Shown in pieces: positions 1 through 9,431 of a stretch of DNA of 64,000 nt. Source of the DNA: Salmonella enterica subsp. houtenae serovar Houten. Its GTDB lineage: Bacteria; Pseudomonadota; Gammaproteobacteria; Enterobacterales; Enterobacteriaceae. The position numbers and the translations under genes were made by a program. Under the pieces are notes generated by a model. That model saw only the letters and a list, made by a program, of their open reading frames with translations. It was not told where the DNA came from and did not search any database. The stretch covers positions 3,782,001 through 3,846,000 of the forward strand of contig LS483478.1 in NCBI GenBank assembly GCA_900478215.1, in the 5' to 3' direction. How positions within the stretch are numbered: position 1 is the stretch's first letter; the number at the start of each line of letters is the position of its first letter.

Positions 1-111
1 GAACAGGGCTGGCTTGCCGTTGTTGCGGGTAGATTCCGCCGTTGAGCCATCATCCAGTTTTAGGGTGAAGTGAACGAGGATCGCGCTGTTGCTCTGTACG
101 GATTTAGACAT
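1..111 (-). CDS. fkpB: FKBP-type peptidyl-prolyl isomerase FkpB (SlpA), N-terminal part
   Basis: The first 37 codons of a minus-strand gene run off the left window edge. The start is the ATG at 111 and the protein begins MSKSVQSNSAILVHFTLKLD, which I recognise as FkpB, a small cytoplasmic prolyl isomerase. It lies downstream of lspA in the same direction, the usual enterobacterial order ribF-ileS-lspA-fkpB-ispH. A stretch of about 150 bases with REP-like sequence separates it from lspA. Only the N-terminus is visible, so the catalytic domain cannot be judged. Confidence 0.9.
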   Translation of the reverse strand, partial: MSKSVQSNSAILVHFTLKLDDGSTAESTRNNGKPALF

Positions 112-139
112 GCAAATTGCTCACGTGTTTTGCCCGGAG

Positions 140-256
140 GCACAAAGAACGATAAAATCGCAGGCCGGATAAGGCGTTTTTACCGCCATCCGGCATAACG
201 TTTGCCTGATGGCGCGGCGCTTATCAGGCCTACAAAACCTGATAAGCGCCACCCTG
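140..256. repeat. Two REP/BIME-type palindromes between lspA and fkpB
   Basis: Two imperfect palindromes lie in tandem. One pairs GCCGGATAAGGCG with CGCCATCCGGC (about 163-194). The other pairs GCCTGATGGCGC with GCGCTTATCAGGC (about 203-228), followed by a partial third arm near 240-252. The GCCGGATG and GCCTGATG cores are typical of enterobacterial REP sequences. They sit between two co-directional genes, where such hairpins often protect or attenuate the mRNA. Confidence 0.75.
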
Positions 257-265
257 TATTTACGC

Positions 266-766
266 TTATGCCTGTTCTTTCGCTGTCGGCTTCGGCAAAA
301 AGCCTTCCAGTACAATCAGCGCCGCGCCGAGACAGATCGCGCTATCGGCAAGGTTGAAAGTCGCGAAATGCCAGTCGCCGACGTAAAAATCGATCATGTC
401 GACAACGAAGCCGTGCCACAGACGATCGAACAAATTACCCAGCGCGCCGCCAATAATGAGCGCATAAGCGATGTTATTCAGCTTCTGCGTCGCTTTCGAG
501 CGATACATCATCACCAAAAGGATCACGCAGATACCTATCGCAATCCCGGCAAAGAACCAGCGCTGCCAGCCGCCGCTATCCGCCAGGAAGCTAAAAGCCG
601 CGCCGTAGTTACGCGCATAATGCAGATTAAGCGACGGGAACAGCCCTACTGTATCCCCCAGAGCGAAATTCTGGAGGATCAGGTATTTGCTGCCCAAATC
701 GATAATCAGCACGACTACTACCAGCCATAGCCAGCGTAGTCCTGTTGAACAGAGTGGTTTACTCAT
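266..766 (-). CDS. lspA: Lipoprotein signal peptidase (signal peptidase II)
   Basis: This 166-aa inner-membrane aspartyl protease cleaves the signal peptide of prolipoproteins after Lgt has added diacylglycerol. Four hydrophobic helices are visible. The catalytic motifs are present: NxxxAFSFL-type (NYGAAFSF, about residues 53-60) and the paired aspartates in GNLFDRL and VVDMIDFY (about residues 112-130). The ATG shares one base with the ileS stop codon (TGATG), so the two genes are almost certainly translationally coupled. Length matches the family. Confidence 0.97.
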   Translation of the reverse strand: MSKPLCSTGLRWLWLVVVVLIIDLGSKYLILQNFALGDTVGLFPSLNLHYARNYGAAFSFLADSGGWQRWFFAGIAIGICVILLVMMYRSKATQKLNNIAYALIIGGALGNLFDRLWHGFVVDMIDFYVGDWHFATFNLADSAICLGAALIVLEGFLPKPTAKEQA

Positions 767-3600
767 CAGGCAAATTTACGTTGTTCGCCATTACCGGCGA
801 TGTTGCTGACACAGCGTCCGCAGATATCTGCATGTTCCGCCACCTTGCCGACATCAGTAGTGTAGTGCCAGCAGCGCGGACACTTATCACCCTCGGCACG
901 CGTTACCACTGCCTGAACTGTCGTATTACCAGCATTGTACTGAATATTTTCATCATCAATACCCCCCGGCTGCTCAGAAATCACGAACTGGGACGTAATG
1001 AAGATAAATCTGACCTCTTCACCCAACAGTTTCAGCTTCTCGATCGTACCGTTAGCATCGTCAGCATATTTCAGCGTCACTTTTGCTTCCAGATTCGATT
1101 TGATGCCATTGGCTTTCTGATTTTCCAGCTCTTTGTTGACCTGGTCCTTGATATAGCGGACATCATCCCAGAATGCGTCATTAAATTCTTCATTCTCTTC
1201 CAGGCCAAACAACCCGTCGTACCATTCGCCGGTGAAGACATATTTTTCACGCTCGCCCGGCAGGTAGCCCCAGATTTCATCAGCCGTGAAGGACATGATC
1301 GGCGCCATCCAACGGACCAGCGCCTCTGCGATATGATACAGCGCGGTCTGGCAGCTACGACGCGCGACGCTATCGGCCTTCGCGGTATACTGACGGTCTT
1401 TAATGATATCGAGGTAGAACGAGCCCATTTCAACAGAGCAGAAGCGCATCAGGCGCTGTACCACTTCATGGAAGTCGTAAGCTTCGTATGCCTTCAAAAT
1501 CTCTTCCTGCGCCGTTTTCGCGCAGCCCACCGCCCAGCGATCCAGCACGACCATCTCTTCCGGTTTGACCATATCGGTGGCCGGATTGAAGCCATTGAGG
1601 TTCGCCAGCAGGAAGCGCGCGGTATTACGGATACGACGATAGCTATCGGCGGCACGTTTGAGGATCTCGTCAGAGACCGCCATTTCGCCGGTATAGTCAG
1701 TAGATGCCACCCACAGACGCAGGATATCCGCGCCCAGTTTATTCATCACATCCTGCGGCGACACGGTGTTACCGATGGATTTGGACATCTTGCGCCCCTG
1801 ACCATCGACGGTGAAGCCGTGAGTCAGTACCTGGCGGTATGGCGCTTTGCCTTTCATCGCCACGCTAATCATCAGGGAGGACATAAACCAGCCGCGATGC
1901 TGGTCAGACCCTTCCAGATACATATCGGCAGCGTGACCGGCGAATTCCGGGCACGCGTCAACCACGGAATAACTGGTGGAACCGGAATCAAACCAGACAT
2001 CCAGGGTATCCGGAACTTTCTCGTATTGATCAGCATCTTCGCCGAGGATCTCTTTCGGGTCGAGATCCCACCACGCCTGGATACCGTCAACTTCGACGCG
2101 TTTCGCTACCTCTTCCATCGCCGCCAGAGTACGCTCAATCGGCAGCAGCTCCTGCGTTTCTTTATGCACGAACAGCGACATCGGTACGCCCCAGGTACGC
2201 TGACGTGAGATACACCAGTCAGGACGGTTAGCGACCATTGATTCAATACGCGCCTGCCCCCAGTCCGGGATCCACTGAACGCCTTTGATCTCTTTCAGGG
2301 ACTGTTGACGGAGCCCTTCTTTATCCATGCTGACGAACCACTGCGGGGTCGCGCGGAAAATGATCGGCGTTTTGTGACGCCAGCAGCACGGATAGCTATG
2401 CTGCATTTTTTCGACATGCAGCAGCGCGCCTTTTTCTTTCAGCAGTTCAATAACGATATCGTTCGCTTTGAAGACGTTAACGCCGTCAAGCGTTGGATAT
2501 GTGCCTGGCAGATAAGCACCGTCCGGCCCGACCGGGTTAGCGGTTTCCAGGCCATACTTTTGACCGATCACATAGTCATCCGGGCCGTGACCAGGCGCGG
2601 TATGTACCGCGCCGGTACCCGCGTCAAGGGTGACGTGATCGCCGAGGATCGCCGGCACGTCAAAGCCCATAAACGGATGGGTAAAGCGCAGCAATTCCAG
2701 CTCAGCGCCCTTCACTGTGCCAAGAAGGGTGTAATCCGCCGCGCCGATACGTTGCATCACGCTCTCTACCAGATCTTTCGCCAGGATCAGCGCCTGTCCG
2801 TCAACCTGCACCAGAGCATAGTCAAACTCCGGCGCGAGGGAGATGGCGCGGTTAGCCGGCAGCGTCCACGGCGTGGTCGTCCAGATGACCAACGAGATCG
2901 GGCCGCTCACGCCCGGCAGACCAAACTTCGCTTTCACCGCATCCTGATCGACGGCGCGGAACGCCACGTCGATAGACGGCGACGTTTTGTCGTAATACTC
3001 AACTTCCGCTTCCGCCAGCGCAGAACGACAGTCAACGCACCAGTGCACCGGCTTAGCGCCTTTGTGCAGATGACCGTTGCTGATGATTTTGCCCAGCGCG
3101 CGGATGATGTTGGCTTCGGTTTTGAAGTCCATCGTCAGATAGGGATGCGACCAGTCGCCCAGCACGCCCAGACGAATAAAGTCTTTACGCTGACCGTCAA
3201 CCTGAGTGGCGGCATATTCGCGGCACTTGGCGCGGAATTCAGCGGCGGTGAATTTCTCGCCCGGCTTACCGTACTCCTGCTCGACTTTCAACTCGATAGG
3301 CAGACCGTGACAGTCCCAGCCCGGCACGTAAGGCGAGTCAAATCCCGACAGTCCTTTGGACTTCACGATAATGTCTTTCAGAATCTTGTTAACTGAGTGA
3401 CCAATATGAATGCTGCCATTCGCATATGGAGGGCCATCATGCAGAATGAAGGTTTTTTTGCCTTTTTTGGCTGCACGAATGATGCCGTACAGGTCATCAT
3501 CGGTCCAACGCGCCAGCATTCCCGGTTCACGCTTAGCGAGGTCGCCGCGCATCGGGAACCCTGTTTCCGGCAAATTTAGGGTCGATTTATAGTCACTCAT
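766..3600 (-). CDS. ileS: Isoleucyl-tRNA synthetase
   Basis: This cytoplasmic class I synthetase charges tRNA-Ile and edits Val. I chose the start at 3600 (MSDYKSTLNL), giving 944 aa and matching the family; an in-frame ATG 12 codons upstream is unlikely. The HIGH motif is near residue 64 (NGSIHIGH) and KMSKS is in GRKMSKSIGN near residue 605. The editing domain lies between them. A C-terminal zinc site is formed by CPRC and CGRC. The stop overlaps lspA and ribF lies 44 bases upstream. The segment just before the zinc site (about residues 800-900) differs strongly from the E. coli K-12 protein as I remember it, while both flanks match well. I believe other Salmonella share this form. Confidence 0.97.
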   Translation of the reverse strand: MSDYKSTLNLPETGFPMRGDLAKREPGMLARWTDDDLYGIIRAAKKGKKTFILHDGPPYANGSIHIGHSVNKILKDIIVKSKGLSGFDSPYVPGWDCHGLPIELKVEQEYGKPGEKFTAAEFRAKCREYAATQVDGQRKDFIRLGVLGDWSHPYLTMDFKTEANIIRALGKIISNGHLHKGAKPVHWCVDCRSALAEAEVEYYDKTSPSIDVAFRAVDQDAVKAKFGLPGVSGPISLVIWTTTPWTLPANRAISLAPEFDYALVQVDGQALILAKDLVESVMQRIGAADYTLLGTVKGAELELLRFTHPFMGFDVPAILGDHVTLDAGTGAVHTAPGHGPDDYVIGQKYGLETANPVGPDGAYLPGTYPTLDGVNVFKANDIVIELLKEKGALLHVEKMQHSYPCCWRHKTPIIFRATPQWFVSMDKEGLRQQSLKEIKGVQWIPDWGQARIESMVANRPDWCISRQRTWGVPMSLFVHKETQELLPIERTLAAMEEVAKRVEVDGIQAWWDLDPKEILGEDADQYEKVPDTLDVWFDSGSTSYSVVDACPEFAGHAADMYLEGSDQHRGWFMSSLMISVAMKGKAPYRQVLTHGFTVDGQGRKMSKSIGNTVSPQDVMNKLGADILRLWVASTDYTGEMAVSDEILKRAADSYRRIRNTARFLLANLNGFNPATDMVKPEEMVVLDRWAVGCAKTAQEEILKAYEAYDFHEVVQRLMRFCSVEMGSFYLDIIKDRQYTAKADSVARRSCQTALYHIAEALVRWMAPIMSFTADEIWGYLPGEREKYVFTGEWYDGLFGLEENEEFNDAFWDDVRYIKDQVNKELENQKANGIKSNLEAKVTLKYADDANGTIEKLKLLGEEVRFIFITSQFVISEQPGGIDDENIQYNAGNTTVQAVVTRAEGDKCPRCWHYTTDVGKVAEHADICGRCVSNIAGNGEQRKFA

Positions 3601-3644
3601 CAGATTCTCGGTTCCGTATTTCGGTTTGATAAACACCGTCAGGG

Positions 3645-4583
3645 TTATACCTGCCCGGCTAGCCCAAAAAACTTGCGGGCCGTTAACTCATCGCGTGCGA
3701 TTTGCGCTTTTAGCTCATCAAGCGACGCAAATCGCTGCTCATTACGTATCTTTTTACGCAGTATTACATCTATATGGCGACCGTAGAGGTCCATTACAAC
3801 GTCCAGCAGATGCACTTCCAGTTGTTGACGCACGCCAGCCACCGTTGGGCGAGTGCCAATGTTCGCCACGCCGGGTAACGGCTTATCGCCAAGCCCGGTA
3901 ACTTCTACCGCATAGACCCCTTTTACCGGGGAGACCTGACGGCGCAGCGGTAAGTTCGCCGTCGGGAAGCCAATGGTACGTCCCAGCTCGTCGCCATGAA
4001 CGACACGCCCGGAAATAGTAAAGGGATGTCCCAGCAGGCTTTCGGCAAGCGCCAGGTTATCTTCCGCCAGAGCCTGTCTTACTGCGGTGCTACTGATACG
4101 CACGCCGCCTTCACAAAAGGTTTGGGTGCTGGAAACCGCAAAACCATACTCCGCCCCCGCCTTCTGTAATAACAAGAAATCGCCCGCGCGGCTAGCACCA
4201 AAGCGGAAATCATCGCCGACGGCAAGAAATTGCACGCCAAGTCGCTCCACCAGCAGTTCGCTGATAAACGTTTGCGCCGTCAAAGCGGCAAAGCGACGAT
4301 CGAATTTCACGCACAGCACATAGTCCACGCCGCACTGCGCGAGGTAATGCAGTTTTTCACGCAGGCGCGTCAGGCGGGCGGGCGCTTTATCCGTCGCGAA
4401 CAGCTCCAGCGGCTGCGGTTCGAAAATCATGACCACCACCGGCAGACCGCGTCTGCGTCCCTCTTCCTGCAGACCCTGCAGTAGAGCGCGATGCCCCCGA
4501 TGTACGCCGTCGAAATTACCAATGGTCAGCACACACCCATGCGGGGCCTGACTGAGATTATGTATGCCGCGTATCAGCTTCAT
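3645..4583 (-). CDS. ribF: Bifunctional riboflavin kinase / FAD synthetase
   Basis: This 312-aa cytoplasmic enzyme phosphorylates riboflavin to FMN and adenylylates FMN to FAD. The N-terminal nucleotidyltransferase domain has the GNFDGVHRGH motif (residues 23-32). The C-terminal riboflavin kinase domain (about 185-312) carries GRTIGFPTANL, the PTAN motif. It is the first gene of the ribF-ileS-lspA-fkpB transcription unit and is divergent from rpsT across a 328-base gap. Length and motifs are complete. Confidence 0.97.
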   Translation of the reverse strand: MKLIRGIHNLSQAPHGCVLTIGNFDGVHRGHRALLQGLQEEGRRRGLPVVVMIFEPQPLELFATDKAPARLTRLREKLHYLAQCGVDYVLCVKFDRRFAALTAQTFISELLVERLGVQFLAVGDDFRFGASRAGDFLLLQKAGAEYGFAVSSTQTFCEGGVRISSTAVRQALAEDNLALAESLLGHPFTISGRVVHGDELGRTIGFPTANLPLRRQVSPVKGVYAVEVTGLGDKPLPGVANIGTRPTVAGVRQQLEVHLLDVVMDLYGRHIDVILRKKIRNEQRFASLDELKAQIARDELTARKFFGLAGQV

Positions 4584-4911
4584 GTCTGACTCAAAACAGT
4601 GAAAATCGCAAGAGTATACCTTGTACAGCGGTCAAGGTTAACCGGCGATTGCTCAGGTGAAACATAAAGAAGATGCTTTTCATCGCCATGCGGTAAACTC
4701 CGCCCTAAAACCCGCCGCTTAATGTAATTTTTATCATGGAAAAGCTGTATTCACAGGCGCCAAGCTGGTAGAATCCTGCGCCATCACTACGTAACGAGCG
4801 TCGCCACATTAACGGCGCTTATTTGCACAAATCCATTGACAAAAGAAGGCTAAAAGGGCATATTCCTCGGCCTTTGAATTGTCCATATAGAACACATTTG
4901 GGAGTTGGACC
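4584..4911. promoter_or_regulatory. Divergent promoter region between ribF and rpsT
   Basis: This gap has no plausible gene. It must carry the promoters of the ribF operon (minus) and rpsT (plus). Near 4837-4870 the sequence TTGACA (about 4836) is followed by an A/T- and GCC-rich stretch that fits a ribosomal-protein promoter. The rpsT leader ends in GGGAGTTGGACC just before the start. Exact transcription starts cannot be fixed by eye. Confidence 0.55.
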
Positions 4912-5175
4912 TTGGCTAATATCAAATCAGCTAAGAAGCGCGCCGTTCAGTCTGAAAAGGCTCGTAAGCACAACGCAAGCCGTCGCTCTATGATGCGTAC
5001 TTTCATCAAGAAAGTATACGCAGCTATCGAAGCTGGCGACAAAGCTGCTGCACTGAAAGCATTTAACGAAATGCAACCGATCGTGGACCGTCAGGCTGCT
5101 AAAGGTCTGATCCACAAAAACAAAGCTGCACGTCATAAGGCTAGCCTGACTGCACAGATCAACAAACTGGCATAA
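4912..5175 (+). CDS. rpsT: 30S ribosomal protein S20
   Basis: This 87-aa, very basic protein (MANIKSAKKRAVQ...) binds 16S rRNA in the small subunit. The start codon is TTG at 4912, preceded by GGGAG. E. coli rpsT also starts at UUG, and this weak start is part of its autogenous translational control. The gene stands alone and is followed by a strong terminator at 5200-5225. Confidence 0.97.
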   Translation: MANIKSAKKRAVQSEKARKHNASRRSMMRTFIKKVYAAIEAGDKAAALKAFNEMQPIVDRQAAKGLIHKNKAARHKASLTAQINKLA

Positions 5176-5198
5176 TCGCCATTCGTTGACGCTTTGTG

Positions 5199-5226
5199 AA
5201 AAAACCCGCGAAAGCGGGTTTTTTTA
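5199..5226 (+). terminator. Rho-independent terminator of rpsT
   Basis: A GC-rich hairpin, AACCCGC-GAAA-GCGGGTT, is followed by a run of seven T residues, 25 bases after the rpsT stop codon. Confidence 0.93.
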
Positions 5227-5228
5227 TA

Positions 5229-5264
5229 CCTGCCGGATGGCGGCGTAAACGCCTTATCCGGCCA
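5229..5264. repeat. REP element between rpsT and nhaR
   Basis: TGCCGGATGGCGGCG pairs with CGCCTTATCCGGC across a short loop, a typical enterobacterial REP palindrome. It lies between the convergent genes rpsT and nhaR, just after the rpsT terminator. Confidence 0.8.
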
Positions 5265-5301
5265 CAGACGGTGCCGATTGCGTAAGCGGGCAATAAGTAA
5301 A

Positions 5302-6207
5302 CTATTTGCTTATCGGCGTAAACAACGCAGAGTAATCGGCATTACATATACGCTGTACCGCCGGATGTTGAATCATTCTCTCGGCAAAAATCGCATGATA
5401 CTCTTCCATGACATTCTCGACGCGCCCAATCTCTATGACTGACTCATCGGTATAAAAATCCAGCGAATAAAGACTCGGCGCCACAAAAATCGCATTGTGC
5501 GTCGCGCCAAACGCCTTCATTAAGGCCGCGTCGTCAAACTCGCCAAGAATCTCAACCTGCAAACCCTGCGAATTAAACCAGTTCAACAACTTACGTCCGA
5601 GCATCGAGCGGCGTCCCGGCACCAGCAACCGTCGTTCTTCCAGGCAGGCAGGGAACGCTTTTTCGGGAAGCGGATTCGTGCACCAGAAGCTGACGCTGCA
5701 TTCGCCGATTTTAACTGAGAATAGCCCCTCCTGCTGCGTGGAATCTATCGGGCAGTCGGAGATAATCATATCCAGCTTGTGCTGGCTGAGTTGTTCGAGC
5801 AACATTTCGTGCGTGGACTCGAAACAACGTAGATGTATAGGTTCGTCCACCACCACCGCCGCATCCAGAACGCTACTGACCAGCCGTTTGGATAATGCGT
5901 CGGCGACACCGACATCGAACAACAGATTTGACTCCTTGCGGTAGTTGACGATATCCAGCATTTCCTGGCTTAACGTAAACATTTTATCCGCATAGCGAAA
6001 AACCAGCTCGCCCAGTTCACTGGGTTCAAGACCGCGTCCCTTACGTTTGAATAACTTCCCCTGTAAACGCTCTTCCAACGCTTTGATTTGGCCGGTAATG
6101 GTTTGCGGCGTCAGAAAAAGCGCCTCTGCGGCACCCACGACAGAACCTTCTTTATAGACATGCCAGAAGTAATAAAGATGGTTGTAGTTAATATGAGACA
6201 TGCCCAT
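5302..6207 (-). CDS. nhaR: LysR-type activator of nhaA, NhaR
   Basis: This 301-aa regulator senses sodium and activates nhaA. The N-terminal winged helix-turn-helix (about residues 6-65) contains SVVGAAEALFLTPQTITGQI. The rest is a LysR effector-binding domain. It begins MGMSHINYNHLYYFWHVYKE, close to E. coli NhaR. The start at 6207 gives the family length, though the second Met at 6201 is possible. It lies 61 bases downstream of nhaA on the same strand, as in E. coli. Confidence 0.96.
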   Translation of the reverse strand: MGMSHINYNHLYYFWHVYKEGSVVGAAEALFLTPQTITGQIKALEERLQGKLFKRKGRGLEPSELGELVFRYADKMFTLSQEMLDIVNYRKESNLLFDVGVADALSKRLVSSVLDAAVVVDEPIHLRCFESTHEMLLEQLSQHKLDMIISDCPIDSTQQEGLFSVKIGECSVSFWCTNPLPEKAFPACLEERRLLVPGRRSMLGRKLLNWFNSQGLQVEILGEFDDAALMKAFGATHNAIFVAPSLYSLDFYTDESVIEIGRVENVMEEYHAIFAERMIQHPAVQRICNADYSALFTPISK

Positions 6208-6268
6208 TTCTCTCCCTGATCAATGTCGCAAGGGAGCACCAGATCGCTCCCCCTTTCCTTCGTTCCAG

Positions 6269-7435
6269 TTATGCCGGCGCGTTCAAACGCGCGCGCAGCC
6301 AGCTATATCCCACTACTGCAGAGAGCAATGAGCCAATCAAAATACCCAATTTCGCCCAGTTAATAAGTTCCGGATCGACATTGCCAAATGCCAGGCTGGC
6401 GATAAAGATGGACATCGTAAAGCCAATCCCGCACAAAATGCCGACCGCCATAATTTGCTGATAAGTGGTCCCCTGCGGCAGATGCGCCAGCTTTAAACGC
6501 AGCGCCAGCCAGCAAAACAGGCTAATCCCCAACGGCTTACCAATCAGCAGACCGGCAATAATCCCCAGCGGCAGCATCGAGGTCAAACCGTCTATCGTTA
6601 TGCCCTGAAGAGAAACGCCGGCGTTCGCAAAAGCAAACAGCGGCAGGATCAGATACGCGACCCACGGGTGCAGAACATGCTCCAGCCGCTTCGCCGGCGA
6701 ACGACCATGTTTTTCTTTCAGCGGAATAAAGAAACCGACAATGACGCCTGCCAGCGTCGCGTGAACGCCGGACTTCAGTACCGCCGTCCACAGTACTGCC
6801 CCGACCAGAATATATATCCCTGTCCGTCTGATGCCGCACAGGTTTAATAGCGCCAGCACGACAATCGCGAACGCCGCCACGCCCAGCGAGACAATAGAAA
6901 GATCGCTGGTATAAAACAGCGCGATAATAATGATAGCGCCCAGGTCATCGATGATTGCCAGCGCCATCAGAAAAATTTTCAGCGCCAACGGAACACGGCT
7001 GCCCAACAGCGCCAGCACGCCCAGCGCAAAGGCGATATCCGTCGCGGCTGGAATAGCCCAGCCCTCGCGAGTGACCGGATCGGAGTAATTAAAGGCCAGA
7101 TAGAGCAGTGCCGGTACTATCATCCCCCCGATGGCGGCAATCACCGGGAAGGCCGCCTGGCGCAGGCTCGCTAACGAGCCCTGCATCAGTTCGCGCTTAA
7201 CTTCCAGGCCAATCAACAGGAAAAATATGGCCATCAGCGCATCGTTGATCCACAGCAACATGTTTTTGTTGATCTCAAGCGCCCCAACCCGTAACTGAAC
7301 CGGCGTCTCCAGAAAATGATGATACCATCCACTGGTCGCGCCCATATTGGCCATCAGCATAGCCAACGCCGCGGCGATGATGAGAATGATGCCCCCGGAG
7401 GCATCGCTGCTAAAAAATCGGTGCAGATGTTTCAC
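6269..7435 (-). CDS. nhaA: Na+/H+ antiporter NhaA
   Basis: This 388-aa inner-membrane antiporter exports Na+ or Li+ in exchange for protons and is central to salt and alkaline pH tolerance. About 12 hydrophobic helices are visible. Two adjacent aspartates of the ion site appear in LAIIDDLGAI (about residues 160-168), and AATDIAFALG (about 130-139) carries another conserved aspartate. It is followed by nhaR. This gene marks the left border of the accessory island. Confidence 0.97.
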   Translation of the reverse strand: MKHLHRFFSSDASGGIILIIAAALAMLMANMGATSGWYHHFLETPVQLRVGALEINKNMLLWINDALMAIFFLLIGLEVKRELMQGSLASLRQAAFPVIAAIGGMIVPALLYLAFNYSDPVTREGWAIPAATDIAFALGVLALLGSRVPLALKIFLMALAIIDDLGAIIIIALFYTSDLSIVSLGVAAFAIVVLALLNLCGIRRTGIYILVGAVLWTAVLKSGVHATLAGVIVGFFIPLKEKHGRSPAKRLEHVLHPWVAYLILPLFAFANAGVSLQGITIDGLTSMLPLGIIAGLLIGKPLGISLFCWLALRLKLAHLPQGTTYQQIMAVGILCGIGFTMSIFIASLAFGNVDPELINWAKLGILIGSLLSAVVGYSWLRARLNAPA

Positions 7436-7597
7436 TTTTTATTCTCTCATTCAGGTGAACTCTTCGAATCTACTATAGTACCTCGTCTGAATCATCGTTA
7501 AAATTAGATTATATGTGATGAATGGCTCGTTTTTTACGAAATGAGGTCCGGCTTACGCCGGACCTTTTTAATGCAGTCAGTCATTGATGATAGACCG
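7436..7597. promoter_or_regulatory. nhaA upstream region with a strong hairpin
   Basis: This holds the nhaA promoter region and a perfect 8-bp hairpin, GGTCCGGC-TTAC-GCCGGACC, at 7545-7564. The T-run follows it on the plus strand (7565-7569), although the genes on both sides are transcribed on the minus strand. With the A-run on its other side it may act as a terminator for the upstream sulfotransferase gene, but its orientation is not ideal for that. Confidence 0.55.
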
Positions 7598-9313
7598 CTA
7601 CGCGTACAGATCCATTTTATACACCCGGAAGCTGGTAATATCGTAGCGATAGCCTTCCCCGTTCGTTTCCGCGTTTTTGTAGTAACCTGACGTCATGGTC
7701 GCTTCAAAAAGCACGGTTTTCTCCGTAGGCGCAACCTCCTGTAAAATGAGTAGCCCCATCGCCTCACTGCCCGCCTGTGGATCGATAGTATCGCTCTCGC
7801 CAGGCTGGCAAGAGATGGCGCGACCATTTTCATCAAACGTGCAGTCGGCAAAATGCACCACAATATTGCCATTCTGCTGGATCTCTTTCGCGCTAACGCA
7901 ACTACTGTAGCCACGTGCGCCCAGCTCCTTGCCGTATTCAAATGGCCGCATAACGGTCATCTCATTTATATTCACTACGAAATGGACAACGCGGCTGTAG
8001 TTATCCGGCGGCAACAGGCTTTTGCTGTCATCACGCGAACGGTAGTTACCGTTATCAAATACCATAAACTCCACCATACCCGGCGTATTATTGGCGATTT
8101 CAACTACGTTATGCTGGCCCCACGTCCAAAAGTCACGGTCGGCCGCGTCGATATCCTCCTGTTTGCTAAAGTCGTAAAGCGCCACGCCTTCACTGTCGAC
8201 CGGGGTTAAAAGATAAGGCTGATAAACGTCGTCCCAGTCTTCATGCGTTGACAAAATAAAGCGTAGCGCTTGCGTTTGCAGATCGACGCCAAACACCGCG
8301 CTCTGATGACGCCCGGACGCAATTAACAACTGATTCGTCTCGTTCACGTAGCTCTGGTTTATATGCAGCCAGTCTTTAACCGTCGGGTCTTCTCCCGGTG
8401 CCGTACCTGAAGGACGGGAAATCCGCGTCGTATCCAGCACCTTCGCCATATCGTAGTAAGCCGTCTCCAGCCCGGTAGTCAGATCGACAACCGACACGCC
8501 GTCTTCATTGGTTTTCAAATCGTCGGGCCGACCCGAGGTATATTCAGAGGGCGCAACAATGGTATTGCTGTCCCACGGCCAGATAGAATGGTGAAATTGG
8601 TTATCGAGATTATAAAATGTGTGAAGACGCCCCATCATGTCGAACTCATACATATCCAGATAGGTATTTTTCGCTTCTGAGGTGGTTAGAAAATGGCCAT
8701 TATCAATACGAACAAAATTATAAGACGGATAATCCTGAGTTACGTACCAGCGCACCAGACCATTCTGATCTAATGCGTAATTATAGCGATCGAAATGAGT
8801 AATAAAATAAAACCCTGGCGCCATCTTGTCCGCATCGGTAGCAGGTTGCGTCACGTTGATAATCGGAAAACCTAATACGACCTCCGCGGAATCTACCGGC
8901 GGTAACGGCTGTGTGGTGAGCGTATAGACGGCAAGTGGCGTATCTGTCTGAGAAAAGACAATACGGTTTTCAGTATCCGCCACCAGCCCCAGAACCGGCA
9001 ACAGATTTGCGCCTGGCGTAAGGGTATAAAGATGTTCTACCGGCATCGCCGTTTTTGCCGCATCCTGAACCGTGACCATGATCTCAGCCGGTTCCGGACT
9101 CCAGACGCCGGCATAAGCGCTTAAAGGCGCCGTGCCGTAAGGGTCTAACAACATGAGCGCATTTTCTACCGTATTCTCTTGCGTGACCTGCGCAAGGCAA
9201 TTTTCATAAATAGCGGTATGGTTAAGCACCATTTCATTATTGATATCGATACCCTGATTCATCGCCGGACGCGGCGCAGGAAGGACAACAGACGTTGCAG
9301 TCAATGTATTCAT
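7598..9313 (-). CDS. Arylsulfate sulfotransferase (AssT family), copy 1
   Basis: This 571-aa predicted sulfotransferase moves sulfate from one phenolic sulfate ester to another phenol without PAPS. The start at 9313 has GGAG seven bases upstream. The catalytic histidine that becomes sulfated in the E. coli enzyme corresponds to His401 in WTWGQHN, and the conserved Arg lies in ASGRHQS. Repeats of the beta-propeller type are visible (DRYNYALDQNG, HHSIWPWD). The classical AssT is periplasmic with a Sec signal peptide, but this N-terminus (MNTLTATSVVLPAPRP) has none. It is the last gene of a minus-strand set: sulfatase, maturase, zinc-ribbon protein, AssT. A close paralogue lies at 16566-18284. 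Confidence 0.88.
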   Translation of the reverse strand: MNTLTATSVVLPAPRPAMNQGIDINNEMVLNHTAIYENCLAQVTQENTVENALMLLDPYGTAPLSAYAGVWSPEPAEIMVTVQDAAKTAMPVEHLYTLTPGANLLPVLGLVADTENRIVFSQTDTPLAVYTLTTQPLPPVDSAEVVLGFPIINVTQPATDADKMAPGFYFITHFDRYNYALDQNGLVRWYVTQDYPSYNFVRIDNGHFLTTSEAKNTYLDMYEFDMMGRLHTFYNLDNQFHHSIWPWDSNTIVAPSEYTSGRPDDLKTNEDGVSVVDLTTGLETAYYDMAKVLDTTRISRPSGTAPGEDPTVKDWLHINQSYVNETNQLLIASGRHQSAVFGVDLQTQALRFILSTHEDWDDVYQPYLLTPVDSEGVALYDFSKQEDIDAADRDFWTWGQHNVVEIANNTPGMVEFMVFDNGNYRSRDDSKSLLPPDNYSRVVHFVVNINEMTVMRPFEYGKELGARGYSSCVSAKEIQQNGNIVVHFADCTFDENGRAISCQPGESDTIDPQAGSEAMGLLILQEVAPTEKTVLFEATMTSGYYKNAETNGEGYRYDITSFRVYKMDLYA

Positions 9314-9431
9314 GATAAATCTCCAGTGTATTAATCTCATCGCCCCTCATGGGGACCACGAAAATTAATACTCTGGATTTTTATTCCGACAGAATAAAAT
9401 GCCACAAAAACATCTCATTACACGTTTTATT

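Noticed and set aside
745..2208. Open frame of 487 codons opposite ileS
   Set aside because: It lies fully antisense to ileS and has no family features or ribosome site; a shadow of codon use.
7545..7569. Perfect hairpin with T-run, first read as a terminator for the AssT gene
   Set aside because: The T-run is on the plus strand while the neighbouring genes are on the minus strand, so I list it only as a hairpin with unclear role.
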